Shown here: piece after piece, positions 25,180 through 32,650 of the stretch
How positions within the stretch are numbered: position 1 is the stretch's first letter
Layout: each line of letters begins with the position of its first letter
Assembly (NCBI GenBank): GCA_902812485.1
Contig: CADDZS010000003.1
Coordinates: 1 to 51,144, forward strand
Source of the DNA: an archaeon
Lineage (GTDB): Archaea; Thermoproteota; Nitrososphaeria; Nitrososphaerales; CADDZS01
DNA length: 51,144 nt
Reading direction: 5' to 3'
Notes under the pieces: model-generated
What the model saw: only the letters and a program-made list of their open reading frames with translations
Database searches by the model: none
Told to the model about the DNA's origin: nothing
Translations under genes and position numbers: made by a program

Positions 25180-25704
25180 ATGACAGTGCTTGGCAAGAGT
25201 GAACTAATCAAGCTTGTAGAGGAGGTAAAATGTATTCATCCGTTTGATTACGACCTCTTTGATGGCGATGGTTACGTTCTAACAGTCAGGCAGGAAACCG
25301 TACTCAATTATTTGGAGCATCGAAATGTCATTTCAAATGAAGTAGTTTTTTCTCCCCCGGACTTGGTAGGCCACTTGACAGCAAAGAGCAAGTTCGGAAG
25401 GCTCGGGCTATCGTTCTTGAATTCTGTAAAGGTTCATAGCGGCTTCGTCGGAAGACTTGCACTAGAGCTCGTCAATCTTAACAACGAGCGCGCTCCAATC
25501 ACGATCAAGAGAGGGGATCCGCTGATACACATAGAATTTTCAAGGAGAGAGGGGCTTCCCTCTCCTTACAACGGACAATACATGTTTCAGTACTTGTCGG
25601 ACGAAGAGGCAGAGATGTACACTAACATATTGTCAAAGAACTATCCAATGTTATTCAACATTGAGGAGCTCCGAAATAAAGCAAAGGAAAGAGTAAAAGT
25701 CTAA
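25180..25704 (+). CDS. dcd: dCTP deaminase
   Basis: 174 residues, the family length. The conserved LTAKSKFGRLGLSFLNS segment and the HSGFVGRLALELVN motif, whose glutamate is the likely general base, match the Dcd/dUTPase fold, and a late GQYMFQYLSDEE segment helps close the site. It turns dCTP into dUTP and may be bifunctional (dUMP) as in some archaea. The ATG is preceded by a purine-rich leader that starts just after the tRNA, and the two may be cotranscribed. Confidence 0.85.
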   Translation: MTVLGKSELIKLVEEVKCIHPFDYDLFDGDGYVLTVRQETVLNYLEHRNVISNEVVFSPPDLVGHLTAKSKFGRLGLSFLNSVKVHSGFVGRLALELVNLNNERAPITIKRGDPLIHIEFSRREGLPSPYNGQYMFQYLSDEEAEMYTNILSKNYPMLFNIEELRNKAKERVKV

Positions 25705-25738
25705 GCCAAGTCGGTAAAATCGGGCAAAACCAGAAGCT

Positions 25739-26680
25739 TTAGATTTTGAGCGCCGATTTCAATCCCTTGTACCTGTTCCTTATTGTAACCTCGGTCACTC
25801 CAGCTGCCTCTGCAACATCCTTCTGAGTCTTGTTCTCGTTTTCCATGACACAGGCTACATAGAGGGCAGCGGCTGCAAGGCCCATGGGATCCTTTCCAGC
25901 AGAAGTTCTAGTTTCCTCAGCTCTTTTGAGGATGTCGAGCGCTCTTCTTTTCGTTTTCTCAGACAATCCAGCCTTGCTTGCGATTCTCGAAATACACTTT
26001 GTCGGGTCTACCACTGGCATTCTCAGATCCATTTCGCGGAGCAGCAACCTGTAGCATCGTGCAATATCCTTTTTCTTGACGTTGCTGACCGCCGAAACGT
26101 CCTTCAGAGTTCTAGGGGTTTCTGTATCTCTACATGCTGCATAAAGTGAAGCTGCAATGAGCGCTGAGATTGATCTCCCGCGAACTAGCCCCCTTTCGAG
26201 AGCCTTTCTGTAAACGTATGCGGCTTTCTCAATCACCGCATCGCTTACGTTGAGCTTGTCTGCTAGTCGATCAAGCTCACTAAAAGCTTGACGGAGATTT
26301 CTATCAACGGGCTCATGGACCTGGCTTCTCCCGTCCCAAGTTCTTAAGCGCTCGATCGTGGCCTTCATCGATGCTGGAAGAGATTTACCTGAAGCGTCTC
26401 TGTCCTCGACGCCGATTACAGTCGCAAGACCCATGTCGTGCATCGCAAGACTCGACGGAACACCAGTCCTGCTCCTATCGTCTTTTTCCTCCTTGGAGAA
26501 AGCCCTCCACTCTGGGCCTATCTCCTCGATTTTTTCCTTGACAACATAACCGCAATTGCTACAAAACAGCTCTCCGCCGGCTGTGTCGACGACCATCGGG
26601 CCCTTTCCACATCTTGGACAGCGATCAATCGAGCGTTGCAGGCGAAAGAGATTAGTGTAGCCCTTGTTGTCAATGCTCAT
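25739..26680 (-). CDS. tfb: Transcription initiation factor TFB
   Basis: 313 residues from ATG 26680 (MSIDNKGYTNLFRLQ). The frame opens 18 codons upstream, but that stretch lies only a few bases past a good TATA box (AATTTATAAATG on the minus strand) and is leader. A zinc ribbon (CPRCGKGP, then CSNCGYVV) is followed by the B-finger region (GPEWRAFSKEEKDDRSRTGV) and two cyclin folds. The helix-turn-helix TQKDVAEAAGVTEVTIRNRY near the end recognises BRE. It recruits RNA polymerase to TBP-bound promoters. Only one TFB is in the window. Confidence 0.95.
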   Translation of the reverse strand: MSIDNKGYTNLFRLQRSIDRCPRCGKGPMVVDTAGGELFCSNCGYVVKEKIEEIGPEWRAFSKEEKDDRSRTGVPSSLAMHDMGLATVIGVEDRDASGKSLPASMKATIERLRTWDGRSQVHEPVDRNLRQAFSELDRLADKLNVSDAVIEKAAYVYRKALERGLVRGRSISALIAASLYAACRDTETPRTLKDVSAVSNVKKKDIARCYRLLLREMDLRMPVVDPTKCISRIASKAGLSEKTKRRALDILKRAEETRTSAGKDPMGLAAAALYVACVMENENKTQKDVAEAAGVTEVTIRNRYKGLKSALKI

Positions 26681-26746
26681 ATAAATCGACCAGAAAAGTT
26701 TTATTAAGAGAACCTTTATTCCTCCATAAGACATTTATAAATTTAC

Positions 26747-26761
26747 TGTTTGTTGCAAACA
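26747..26761. promoter_or_regulatory. Operator-like palindrome in the tfb divergent promoter
   Basis: TGTTTG-TTG-CAAACA, perfect 6-bp arms around a 3-bp centre. It sits between the TATA box of tfb (about 26734-26745) and the start of the small divergent gene at 26793. Position and symmetry fit a dimeric regulator acting on one or both genes. Confidence 0.4.
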
Positions 26762-26792
26762 CTTTTTACGAAATTTCTCGGTAAAAACATCT

Positions 26793-26999
26793 ATGATTTA
26801 CAGATTTTCTGATGATTTAACTGAAAAACAAGTGGCTGAGCTGTCATCCCGTCTCGAAGGTCGCAGGATAATTTCAATGGAGTACGAAAAGCAGGGCAAT
26901 GACAATTATTTCGTGCTTCGCTTCGATGACGAGACTAAACTAACGATTTACTATGAATCAGGAAAGGGAAGCCTCGTGTTAGGAGAGGGCTTTCCATAG
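26793..26999 (+). CDS. Small uncharacterised protein divergent from tfb
   Basis: 68 residues from ATG. An amphipathic helix rich in Glu and Leu (TEKQVAELSSRLEGRRIISM) is followed by alternating strand-like segments (NYFVLRFDDETKLTIYYES) and a short end, LVLGEGFP. It has no cysteines, signal or membrane segment and looks like a small alpha/beta domain. Codon use and compact composition suggest a real gene. I do not recognise the family. It shares an intergenic promoter region with tfb. Confidence 0.6.
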   Translation: MIYRFSDDLTEKQVAELSSRLEGRRIISMEYEKQGNDNYFVLRFDDETKLTIYYESGKGSLVLGEGFP

Positions 27000-27096
27000 G
27001 ATAGAATAGACAAAAAAACATTGGCGTCAAAAGAGCTGCTGCTTTCCATCTCCTGAGCCAAAGACTGAATCGAAATAGCTGAATGGATGTCTTTCC

Positions 27097-27627
27097 TTAT
27101 GCGACTTCAGTGCTTTTGAGCGCGACGGCTGCTAGATCATACTGAGTTATCATGCCAGTCGCCTTTCCTTCCCTCGTCACAAGCAACCTTCTGAATCCTT
27201 TGTCCTGCATAATCTGAATAGCTTTTCTTACTGGAGTATCTTCGCTCACGCTCACGAGAGGTGACGACATTATCTTTCTCAGCAATACGTGGGCGGCGGG
27301 CAGGTCTTCAGCCACAATCTTATAGAGCATGTCTCTTTCAGTGACTATGCCTACAGGTTCGTCATCCTGGGTTACGAAGACACTTCCGACCCCCCTATCT
27401 CTCATCAGTTTCGCGGCGTCCCAAGCGCTCTTGTTTATTCCGATCGTTACTAGCTCTCTTTCCATATACTTGCTTACTGGGTCGTCAAGAGGACTTTTTG
27501 CTTCGGTCCAATCAATCCAAAAGGAGACTTGAGCGTTGCATCTTGTGCAAATGTCAGGTGGGCTTTCTTGGTCGTAGATCTCACCACATCGATAGCATTT
27601 CCACTTCGGCAAATTCTTGCATCCCAT
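27097..27627 (-). CDS. Zinc-ribbon protein with a CBS domain pair
   Basis: 176 residues. The N-terminus is a rubredoxin-like zinc ribbon (WKCYRCGEIYDQ, then DICTRCNAQ). Two CBS motifs follow: about 58-110 (AAKLMRDRGVGSVFVTQDDE, GIVTERDMLYKIV) and about 118-170 (AIQIMQDKGFRRLLVTREGK, GMITQYDLAAVAL). CBS pairs sense adenine nucleotides or similar ligands. The zinc ribbon may contact nucleic acid or protein. The specific function is unknown. It is convergent with the small gene at 26793. Confidence 0.85.
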   Translation of the reverse strand: MGCKNLPKWKCYRCGEIYDQESPPDICTRCNAQVSFWIDWTEAKSPLDDPVSKYMERELVTIGINKSAWDAAKLMRDRGVGSVFVTQDDEPVGIVTERDMLYKIVAEDLPAAHVLLRKIMSSPLVSVSEDTPVRKAIQIMQDKGFRRLLVTREGKATGMITQYDLAAVALKSTEVA

Positions 27628-27693
27628 CTTTAGAGTTGCTCGACATAATTAAACAATTTGTGAAATGCCGAGAATGTGCAGTAAAAGGAGGTG

Positions 27694-28047
27694 TCAGTTC
27701 AAGTCGCTTCTAGGCTCCTGCTGTTTTATCTTTTCAAATTCGACAACCATATCGCCCTGGAGTATCCTTCTTTGCACCTCCGAAAGCAATTCATCGACTT
27801 CCCTTTCTCCGTCAGATTTGCCTTTACCGAGCAAATCCATAATCTTTCTTTTCGAGCTGCGGCTGATTTCGACATTGACATTGTGCCCGCCGTACAACCC
27901 ACCAAAGGCAACACCCTTGAACATGATCTTATGTTCCTCCTTGTCATTTTCGTTAGTTCTGAGGAGAAAGTATCCTTTTAGCTTGTAGGAAGACCCCAGT
28001 CCTGAAAGGGAGGTGAGGTGAATCTCTCTTATGACTTCAGAGTGCAT
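27694..28047 (-). CDS. Uncharacterised protein, about 117 residues
   Basis: The frame is open for 200 codons, but the part before Met84 is Cys/Ser/Phe-rich and unlike protein. From ATG 28047, after a GAGGCGGA ribosome-binding site, the product begins MHSEVIREIHLTSLSGLGSS, continues with a strand-rich part (KLKGYFLLRTNEN, IMFKGVAFGGLYGGHNVNVEI) and ends in a charged helix (REVDELLSEVQRRILQG). No family is recognised. It reads away from the acylphosphatase gene. Confidence 0.55.
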   Translation of the reverse strand: MHSEVIREIHLTSLSGLGSSYKLKGYFLLRTNENDKEEHKIMFKGVAFGGLYGGHNVNVEISRSSKRKIMDLLGKGKSDGEREVDELLSEVQRRILQGDMVVEFEKIKQQEPRSDLN

Positions 28048-28289
28048 GAGAATCAGGATCCGCCTCAAATCGTAAATTGAAAGAATCTCCCAACTCCATT
28101 TATGTATTCTTTGTAAAATAAACAATAGGATGCGACTCTCGGGAAAAAAGTAACAAGAACAAGAAGAGTCTTGGCACCTTCGTAAAGATAAGAAGCGAGA
28201 ATACTCTGAAATACTTTTGAAAGAAACTCTAGTTCTTTCAAGACAAGTGGCTTCTGTCGAAAGATCACAAGGGAAATTGGTGGACGATC

Positions 28290-28568
28290 TTGCCAATCAA
28301 GACTTTCCATGTTTACATCTCTGGAAAGGTGCAAGGGGTTTTCTTCAGATCAAATCTCAAGCGTGTGGCCGACGAAAATTCTGTGGTTGGCTGGGTAAGG
28401 AATCTCGCGGACGGGAGAGTTGAAGCTGTGATTCAGGGAGAAGAAGAACGAGTAAGAAAGGTCATCGAGTGGGCAAGAAGAGGCCCTTCGGGCGCGATAG
28501 TTGATAAACTCGAGCTTAGGGAACTCGAAAGCTCCAATCAGTTTCGAAATTTTTCCATTCTCCCCTAG
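28290..28568 (+). CDS. acyP: Acylphosphatase
   Basis: 92 residues from TTG. The signature GKVQGVFFRSNLKRVA provides the phosphate-binding loop and catalytic arginine, and GWVRNLADGRVEAVIQGEEE supplies the catalytic asparagine. It hydrolyses acyl phosphates such as carbamoyl- or acetyl-phosphate. The length and fold are standard. It stands alone, upstream of a decarboxylating dehydrogenase gene, with 181 bp between them. Confidence 0.93.
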   Translation: MPIKTFHVYISGKVQGVFFRSNLKRVADENSVVGWVRNLADGRVEAVIQGEEERVRKVIEWARRGPSGAIVDKLELRELESSNQFRNFSILP

Positions 28569-28749
28569 GAAGATCCTCAAAAAACGAGTGGAGGCAGAAA
28601 CATTAATCAGCCTTTCTCGAAGCTTGCTGATGCTAGAAGCGATCTTTTCTTGACTGTGCTTGGTTTCCTTTGAGAGCTTCCATCAAACAAACGCCGGATA
28701 AGGGGAGAAAAGAGGGTAAGAAAGCAATAGGGAGTTGTCTTGTGTCTAA

Positions 28750-29811
28750 ATGGGAAAACGAGTAGCGCTGATCAGAGGCGACGGTACGGGGCCAGAACTC
28801 GTCGACGCTATGCTAACAGTCATGAAAGCAACAGGAACAGATACTGAATTTATCCAATGCGAAGCCGGGCTCGAGTGGTGGGAGAGGAACGGAGGTCCGA
28901 GCTTAATCCCTGATGAGACTTGGAGGATCCTCGACGAGACAAATGCATGCTTCAAAGGGCCGACGACAACACCTTGGACTCCAGGTTCTCCAAAATCAGT
29001 TGCTGTGAGCATCCGTCAAAGGTACAATCTGTTCGCAAACGTCCGACCAGTTAAGACCTTTCCGGGACATCATTCTCCTTTGGGGGATGTCGATTTTGTT
29101 TGCGTCAGAGAAGCAACTGAAGGAATGTATAGCGGTCTCGACTTTAGGCTCAGCAAAGACACCGCCATTGGAATACGCAAGATAACGAGGCAAGCGAGCC
29201 AGAAGGTCTCTGAGTTTGCATTCAGGGAAGCCGAAAGGAGAAAATGGAATAAGGTTGTTGTTGTGAACAAAAGCAATATACTGAAGGAAACAGATGGTCT
29301 TTTCGTCGAGGTTGCACATGAGGTCGCAAAGAGTCACCCTGGGATCATTTTGGAAGAAGTATTCATAGACAATTTCGCACAGCAACTCGTTAAAAACCCC
29401 CAACTCTACAACGAGCACGTCATTCTCAGCACTAATTTGTTTATGGATATCATTTCAGAGGAAGCTTCGGGGCTCATCGGTAGCATTGGACTCGTTTATT
29501 CTGCAAACTTTGGAGAAACTTATGCCATGTTTGAACCGGCCCATGGAAGTAGCCCCAAGTACAAGGGGCTAAACAAAGTCAACCCCACTGCTACGATCCT
29601 CTCAGGCGCGTGGATGCTCGAATATATTGGTGAAAAAAGCGCATCGAAGGCTATATTCAAAGCAACAACTGAGGTGATATCGGAGGGAAAGAAGACAACC
29701 TACGATCTTGGAGGTAGCGCTGGGACAAGAGAGATGGCCGAAGAAATCGCCCTAAAGGTTAGGAAGTTCCTAGCGGAGCCTGCGCAACTTCAATCTTCTT
29801 CAGTCCGCTGA
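28750..29811 (+). CDS. Isocitrate/isopropylmalate dehydrogenase family enzyme
   Basis: 353 residues of the beta-decarboxylating dehydrogenase family. IRGDGTGPELVDAML at the start, the substrate loop SVAVSIRQRYNLFANVRPVK, the Tyr/Lys motifs (TEGMYSG; VVVVNKSNILKETDG) and metal-binding aspartates near DNFAQQLV are intact. The loop is more like NAD-type isocitrate dehydrogenase than isopropylmalate dehydrogenase, but homoisocitrate or tartrate-type activity remains possible. The 3' end overlaps the convergent mptE gene by 53 bp. Confidence 0.8.
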   Translation: MGKRVALIRGDGTGPELVDAMLTVMKATGTDTEFIQCEAGLEWWERNGGPSLIPDETWRILDETNACFKGPTTTPWTPGSPKSVAVSIRQRYNLFANVRPVKTFPGHHSPLGDVDFVCVREATEGMYSGLDFRLSKDTAIGIRKITRQASQKVSEFAFREAERRKWNKVVVVNKSNILKETDGLFVEVAHEVAKSHPGIILEEVFIDNFAQQLVKNPQLYNEHVILSTNLFMDIISEEASGLIGSIGLVYSANFGETYAMFEPAHGSSPKYKGLNKVNPTATILSGAWMLEYIGEKSASKAIFKATTEVISEGKKTTYDLGGSAGTREMAEEIALKVRKFLAEPAQLQSSSVR

Positions 29812-30583
29812 TTCCGTAAGCATCTTGGGAGGGTGTAAAGAAATCCACTTTCCCCCTTGTCTTGAGGATCAAGTGTTGCAAGGATTTTTTTGACCACTCC
29901 AATTTTCTTTCCTTCCTACTTGTTGCTCTACTTCTCCTTTCGGTCGTTGTTTTCTTTATGAATTTGGAAGAGAATGGAAAGTACAACCCCAAAATGAGAA
30001 GCTTTTTGAACCCTAACAAGGTCGCGATGTAGCAAGCTCTGTCTCCATCCATGAAACCGCCCACATTGAACACGCGAGACCTGGGGTCGTCCTCCACTTG
30101 AGTTGTGGCGAAAATTTTGGAGCCCATCGTCGGAACTAGAGAGAGTATCTGCCTGATGTTGTCACCATGAGAGTGCACGAATAAGATTCTTGATGAACTT
30201 ACCTCACTGAGCAATGAGAACGAACAGCTATCGAGATCGGAAACGATGGCGTCTGGAACGACTCCAAACTTTCGATGGAACTCATTGGCGGCTCCGTCGG
30301 CGGCAATTGTGTAAGTGTTTCGTAAGAAATCCTTACCAAGTAACTTCAAATCTCTGGCAAGTGTCCTGCCTGCTAGTATTACGGAGGCAAACTCTTTCTC
30401 TGTACTGTTTTCACTTCCAAGCAGATCCATCGGCCTAATTCCCTTCAAAGCTAAAAGACGAGAAAGAATATCCCTTCCCAATCTGTCTTCAAATTCTGAA
30501 AATTGCAATGACTTGCATATCCTCGGATAGAGCACTCGATACCACTCTTCGCCAAGTCCGTATTTCATTCGATCGGAAATCAT
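29759..30583 (-). CDS. mptE: 6-hydroxymethylpterin diphosphokinase, MptE type
   Basis: 274 residues. The DUF115/MptE motifs are clear: FASVILAGRTLARDLK, YTIAADGAANEFHRKFGVVP, DAIVSDLDS, HSHGDNIRQIL and the later FNVGGFMDGDRACYIATLLG. The family transfers pyrophosphate from ATP to 6-hydroxymethyl-dihydropterin, the archaeal counterpart of FolK. The product is the substrate of dihydropteroate synthase, whose gene lies divergently at 30845. A basic insertion sits near residues 212-235. The gene overlaps the preceding dehydrogenase tail to tail. Confidence 0.88.
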   Translation of the reverse strand: MISDRMKYGLGEEWYRVLYPRICKSLQFSEFEDRLGRDILSRLLALKGIRPMDLLGSENSTEKEFASVILAGRTLARDLKLLGKDFLRNTYTIAADGAANEFHRKFGVVPDAIVSDLDSCSFSLLSEVSSSRILFVHSHGDNIRQILSLVPTMGSKIFATTQVEDDPRSRVFNVGGFMDGDRACYIATLLGFKKLLILGLYFPFSSKFIKKTTTERRSRATSRKERKLEWSKKSLQHLILKTRGKVDFFTPSQDAYGISGLKKIEVAQAPLGTS

Positions 30584-30844
30584 CTTCCGCTACGGGGAGA
30601 ATGAAAAGTGCTTCCTCTTCTTCTTGTTGTTGTTCGCTACTCTCAGAGTGCGAAGCTACGCCAGTTTAGAGACGCCTATGCTCTGAAAATGGAGTCAATT
30701 CTCGAAAGATACAAAAAGTTCGTTTTCTGGATTGCAGATATTCGGTAGTTTCAGAATCACATTTGAGTACTTTTGTTTTCAACGACCAAACCGTAAAAGA
30801 AAGAAAAGGTTGACCTTGGGAAAGGAGCGAGAGAGTTACATCAA

Positions 30845-31702
30845 ATGATTGAAAGCACTCTCGGAAAACTGAAAGTGGGAGATGGTCATCCTGTGCGAAT
30901 AATGGGAGTCATCAACCTCACTCCTGATTCCTTCTATTCAGGATCGGTGAAGCGCACTGATGAAGAGGTTATCGACCTTGCGCTTCAAATGGAGAGAGAT
31001 GGCGCAGATATCATAGACTTGGGTGCAAGGTCAACAGCTCCCTACAAGACCCAGGAGATCTCAATTGAAGTGGAGAGACGGCTGCTAGAAAGAGCTGTCC
31101 GGCTTGTGCGTTCGAAGGTGAACATTGAGGTCTCAGCAGACACCACCAGATTTGATCCGGCTCGAGCAGCGATTGCGGCGGGAGCTACAATTATCAATGA
31201 TGTATATGGGTTGAGAGAAAGAGGGGGAGAAGAAGTTGCAAGATTGATATCATGCAAGGACTGCTCTCTGATTTTGACTGCTCATGAAATCAGACCAAGG
31301 AGCTTGAGAGATCCTTTGAGAAGGATTTCGGATGCCCTGTCAGAGTCGTTGAGGAAAGCCCAGTTTGCAGGCATACCGGAAAGGAAAATTGCAATCGATC
31401 CCGGGATAGGTTTCTTTTCTGATGCAAGACTCTCGAATGTGGAATGGAATACGACTGTGATTTCGAAGCTTGATAAGTTGCGAGAAAGTTTCAACTTGCC
31501 AATTTGCATCGGGATTTCAAGGAAGAGATTCATCGGAAAAATTACAGGAGGAAAGCAGCCTGAGGAAAGACTATTTGGATCTCTGGGAGCAACGGCAATT
31601 GCAGTTTTCAAGGGATGCAACGTCATTCGAACCCATGACGTCTTCGCAACATTGGATGTGGTTCGAGTTGCAGAGGCAATTCGAAGGGCTGGAAACATTT
31701 AA
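30845..31702 (+). CDS. folP: Dihydropteroate synthase-like enzyme
   Basis: 285 residues. RIMGVINLTPDSFYSG (about 18-33) is the classic first signature and GADIIDLGARSTAP (about 54-67) the second. The barrel continues with VSADTTRFDPARAAIAAGAT, the IDPGIGF strand and the ISRKRFIGK motif, whose Ser-Arg-Lys binds the pterin. It joins hydroxymethyl-dihydropterin pyrophosphate to an arylamine, leading to folate or a methanopterin analogue. Divergence from mptE supports a shared pterin pathway. Confidence 0.88.
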   Translation: MIESTLGKLKVGDGHPVRIMGVINLTPDSFYSGSVKRTDEEVIDLALQMERDGADIIDLGARSTAPYKTQEISIEVERRLLERAVRLVRSKVNIEVSADTTRFDPARAAIAAGATIINDVYGLRERGGEEVARLISCKDCSLILTAHEIRPRSLRDPLRRISDALSESLRKAQFAGIPERKIAIDPGIGFFSDARLSNVEWNTTVISKLDKLRESFNLPICIGISRKRFIGKITGGKQPEERLFGSLGATAIAVFKGCNVIRTHDVFATLDVVRVAEAIRRAGNI

Positions 31703-31746
31703 GCCATGTCGCCATAGCTAGTGAATCGCTCTCCAGAAGAAACAAA

Positions 31747-32397
31747 ATGGAATCAAAAGACTCCGCTCCTAATGAAGACGAGATAAGAAGGGCGGCTGAA
31801 ACAAAGGAGTGGATCGAAAATCGGATATCGGAGCTAGAATCCGAGCTCGACCATCTTAAAGAATTGGCGAAGATAGTTGACTCTATATTGAGAAAGGCGA
31901 GCTTTGTTCCAGCTGCAAATCTTCGTCAGAGCCTGCCAAGGCCGGAGGTTGAGCCGGTAAAGGGTTCGCAATTTGAGACTGGTTCTCGGAAGGAACTCGG
32001 TGCACAAGAAGTCTCTGCGCTGGAAGCGCGACGCACAGGTGGCGGTGAAAGTTCTAGAGTGCTACGAAGGGCAAAGGATGGGCTTCTGCTGGCCAATGCG
32101 TATATCACCCCAAACAGAATCGACATCGTTCCAGCGAGCGACGTCAAACTCTCCCCGACTACTCCTCCTTTCGAGTCTTTTTTCATTAACAGAATACTGA
32201 AAGGATACGAGAACAAAGATCAGCAGGATGGGCAATTAGGAAAGCTTCCGAAGGATCAGATCTTGAGGTATGAAATAGAGCAAAAGGACGGACTAATTGC
32301 CAAGATAAGCGTATACAACTACAGAGACAATTCCCGACTAAACGAAATAATCAGCACGGCAACTTGGGCATTCACTCGAATGCTCGAAAAAAAGTAA
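31747..32397 (+). CDS. Uncharacterised coiled-coil protein
   Basis: 216 residues from ATG, 44 bp after folP. A charged coiled coil covers about 10-50 (KEWIENRISELESELDHLKE). A disordered Pro/Ser/Glu middle follows, then a compact C-terminal domain from about 100: an RAKDGLLLANAYITPNRIDI segment, a PPFESFFINRILKGY helix and KISVYNYRDNSRLNEIISTA. I do not recognise the family. The layout suggests an adaptor or structural role. It may be cotranscribed with folP. Confidence 0.65.
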   Translation: MESKDSAPNEDEIRRAAETKEWIENRISELESELDHLKELAKIVDSILRKASFVPAANLRQSLPRPEVEPVKGSQFETGSRKELGAQEVSALEARRTGGGESSRVLRRAKDGLLLANAYITPNRIDIVPASDVKLSPTTPPFESFFINRILKGYENKDQQDGQLGKLPKDQILRYEIEQKDGLIAKISVYNYRDNSRLNEIISTATWAFTRMLEKK

Positions 32398-32484
32398 GGG
32401 TCCATGTGTGTGTATATCCTTCTCAAATATACGATGCTCTGCCACACAATTCAGAAAAAAATTGTCGATTTTTTGGTGTAGAGG

Positions 32485-32500
32485 CGTGATATGCATCACG
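32485..32500. promoter_or_regulatory. Operator-like palindrome upstream of guaB
   Basis: CGTGAT-ATGC-ATCACG, perfect 6-bp arms, inside a slightly longer imperfect palindrome (GGC outside on the left, GCC on the right). It lies in the 246-bp gap before guaB, about 80-90 bp upstream of a TATA-like CTTATAG (about 32578). It could bind a purine-responsive or other dimeric regulator. Confidence 0.35.
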
Positions 32501-32606
32501 TTAGCCCAAATGTGTAGATCGTCAAGAATGACCAACATGAAACCGAAAATCCTACAACGCAGAAACAAGTGACAAACGCTTATAGCCAAGCAATCATGAT
32601 ACAATT

Positions 32607-32650
32607 TTGGCAAGTGAAGCTCTAAAAAGGAGAATTAGACCACTTGCCAA
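32607..32650 (+). promoter_or_regulatory. Leader hairpin that pairs the guaB start codon
   Basis: TTGGCAAGTG (32607-32616) and CACTTGCCAA (32641-32650) are perfect 10-bp complements. The 24-base loop holds the ribosome-binding site AAGGAGA (about 32627-32633), and the downstream arm contains the TTG start of guaB (32644). A TATA-like element near 32578 would start transcription about at the upstream arm. Folding would hide the start codon, so translation control is plausible; a DNA operator is the alternative. Confidence 0.45.
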
